The notes beneath the pieces were generated by a model. The model did no database searches. It had not been told where the DNA came from and saw nothing but the letters and a program-made list of their open reading frames with translations. A DNA stretch of 6,527 bases from Pseudomonadota bacterium (GTDB lineage Bacteria > Pseudomonadota > Gammaproteobacteria > Acidiferrobacterales > Acidiferrobacteraceae), in NCBI GenBank assembly GCA_021795255.1, contig JAJYPQ010000235.1, forward strand, positions 1-6,527. The letters run 5' to 3'. Shown piece by piece: positions 5,681-6,527 of the stretch. How positions within the stretch are numbered: position 1 is the stretch's first letter; every line of letters begins with the position of its first letter. The position numbers and the translations under genes were made by a program.

Positions 5681-6313
5681 CGCAGCCCTGAGCGCCGGAC
5701 TTCCAAAGGCGTATATCCCCTCGTCACTCCTTTCTATTACGCGGATCTTTTGGCGAGCAGCACCCGGGACGAAGACGACTGACGGCAGATCGTGCTTATC
5801 GATGACAAAGTTCAAGCGTGCGCCGGCTCTCGGTATGCGCGACCGGGACCTCCCAGTCGCCCTCGCGCCCTCGATCTCGGCGCAACTCATGATCTCTCCG
5901 CTCCGCTACGAGATGCCGCGGCCGTCCTGCGGGCGAGCCGTGCGCTTTTCTGGCGCACAAGAGGCTCGCCCACAATGACTGGACGGCGTGTCGATGTCCT
6001 TGCAGGTGGCCTGCGGCCACCTGCAAGGACCTACGCCTCCCGCGGACTACGCGCCCCCGCTTCGCTTTCCCTGGCGCGCAGCGGACGTGGGAGCCGAGTG
6101 TAGGCGTGCCATGCCTCACTGCCCATCGCGGCGACCGCTACATTCCACAAGACAAGTTCCTGTGTTCGACACCTTTCTACGCAGCCATCAAAATCTGAAG
6201 GAGAAATCGGTCAAGAGGCGTGTAAGAGAAAGTTGCTTAACAGCTAACCGGAACATAACTCCTTAGTGGACAGCACTACGCGTCATCGTCTTATTACTTG
6301 AACGAACTCGCCC
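5681..6313. other. 633-bp stretch without a recognisable gene
   Basis: The minus-strand frame starting at 5890 stays open through 5681 and on, antisense, across the end of the SDR gene. Its first part (including VIDKHDLPSVVFVPG) looks protein-like but matches no family I know. On the plus strand a 58-codon frame runs from ATG 5802 to TGA 5978 without a good ribosome-binding site. Other frames are Arg/Pro-rich noise. A strong perfect inverted repeat lies at 5996-6030. No intrinsic terminator with a T-run is seen after the SDR gene. The stretch may hold a decayed gene, an unrecognised small gene or only spacer. Confidence 0.5.
5985..6037. repeat. Perfect 16-bp inverted repeat with 3-nt spacer, plus an outer stem
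   Basis: GTCCTTGCAGGTGGCC (5996-6011) and GGCCACCTGCAAGGAC (6015-6030) are exact reverse complements around a TGC spacer. Further out, GGCGT (5985-5989) pairs with ACGCC (6033-6037) across an uneven internal gap of 6 and 2 bases. No T-run follows on either strand, so it is not an ordinary intrinsic terminator. It could be a processed hairpin, a REP-like element, a protein-binding or recombination site, or a Rho-dependent or mRNA-stabilising 3' structure for the monooxygenase-SDR operon. Confidence 0.85.
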
Positions 6314-6527
6314 TTACGCCACATCAGTGAAAGCGTTTTTTGAACAAGAAGTCAGTTCGCTCAATTCTTCAAAATAACGGCGATGCGTGTGTTTCACATC
6401 GTCTTTTGTCAATGCCTCTAGCAAGACGATCTCTCTTGCGACCCCACTCCCTAAATTTTTAATCTCCATCATAAGGCGCGCCTTTTCCGCTCTCCTACGA
6501 TGCTCATCGCGAAACTCCGAGATCGGA
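6314..6527 (-). CDS. C-terminal part of an unidentified protein (5' partial)
   Basis: A minus-strand frame is open from the right edge for 70 codons and ends with TAA at 6316-6314. The visible residues are strongly charged and probably helical, for example FRDEHRRRAEKARLMMEIKN near the edge and RYFEELSEL near the end. Alternation of Glu/Asp with Lys/Arg suggests one or two amphipathic helices. I do not recognise the family. The frame is AT-richer and uses more A/T-ending codons than the other genes here, which fits a different origin. It has no clear terminator within 100 bp downstream. It is reported as coding because of the long open frame and protein-like composition in DNA where stop codons should be frequent, but it could still be a chance frame. 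Confidence 0.55.
   Translation of the reverse strand, partial: PISEFRDEHRRRAEKARLMMEIKNLGSGVAREIVLLEALTKDDVKHTHRRYFEELSELTSCSKNAFTDVA

Noticed and set aside
5255..5890. 211-codon minus-strand frame overlapping the end of the SDR gene
   Set aside because: Two thirds of it is the exact antisense of the well-supported SDR gene in a register that favours open frames in GC-rich DNA, and no known domain is visible. Only the part outside the SDR gene is kept as a finding.
5792..6119. Plus- and minus-strand frames of just over 100 codons across the palindrome
   Set aside because: Composition is Arg/Pro/Ala-rich and disordered, both strands are open at once, and neither has a good ribosome-binding site.
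6188..6256. 22-codon minus-strand frame preceded by AGGAG
   Set aside because: The possible ribosome-binding site is only two bases from the ATG, the peptide is very short with no recognisable role, and no gene follows that it could lead into.
6262..6276. TAGTG-GACAG-CACTA dyad as an insertion-sequence end
   Set aside because: The arms are only 5 bp, no matching second end, transposase or target duplication is seen.

Overview
The window looks like chromosomal DNA from a GC-rich Gram-negative bacterium, probably a proteobacterium. It holds the end of an outer-membrane beta-barrel protein, a lipoprotein with a clear lipobox, and intrinsic-terminator and sigma70-like signals. I cannot place it to genus. 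Nothing in it is a recognised defence system, CRISPR array, RNA gene or intact insertion sequence. Most of it reads as ordinary metabolic and envelope genes.

Layout, left to right. (1) Positions 1-217 are the C-terminal end of an outer-membrane beta-barrel protein on the + strand. (2) It converges tail to tail, 15 bp apart, with a minus-strand gene for a short, divergent DUF72/YecE-like protein (233-880). (3) Positions 881-1209 hold no convincing gene but contain two small palindromes upstream of (4) a large lipoprotein built of YVTN/lactonase-type beta-propeller repeats (1219-3450). About 14 repeats can be counted, which suggests two seven-bladed propellers. (5) A strong intrinsic terminator (3505-3541) follows, then a sigma70-like promoter (3628-3656). 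(6) These precede a two-gene operon: a luciferase-like flavin-dependent monooxygenase (3696-4781) and an extended SDR / NAD-dependent epimerase-dehydratase (4769-5680) whose GTG start lies inside the end of the monooxygenase gene. (7) Positions 5681-6313 have no recognisable gene but carry a perfect 16-bp inverted repeat with a 3-nt spacer (5996-6030). (8) From about 6150 the GC content falls to roughly 45%, and the window ends inside an AT-richer minus-strand CDS (6314 to the edge) of unknown function.

How the genes relate. The monooxygenase and SDR are almost certainly co-translated and probably act on the same or successive substrates; the substrate cannot be read from sequence. The beta-barrel protein and the propeller lipoprotein are both envelope proteins, but the DUF72 gene on the opposite strand separates them, so they are not an operon. 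The least explained part is the right-hand end: a long palindrome, a non-coding stretch and a composition change, which could be the edge of an acquired segment.
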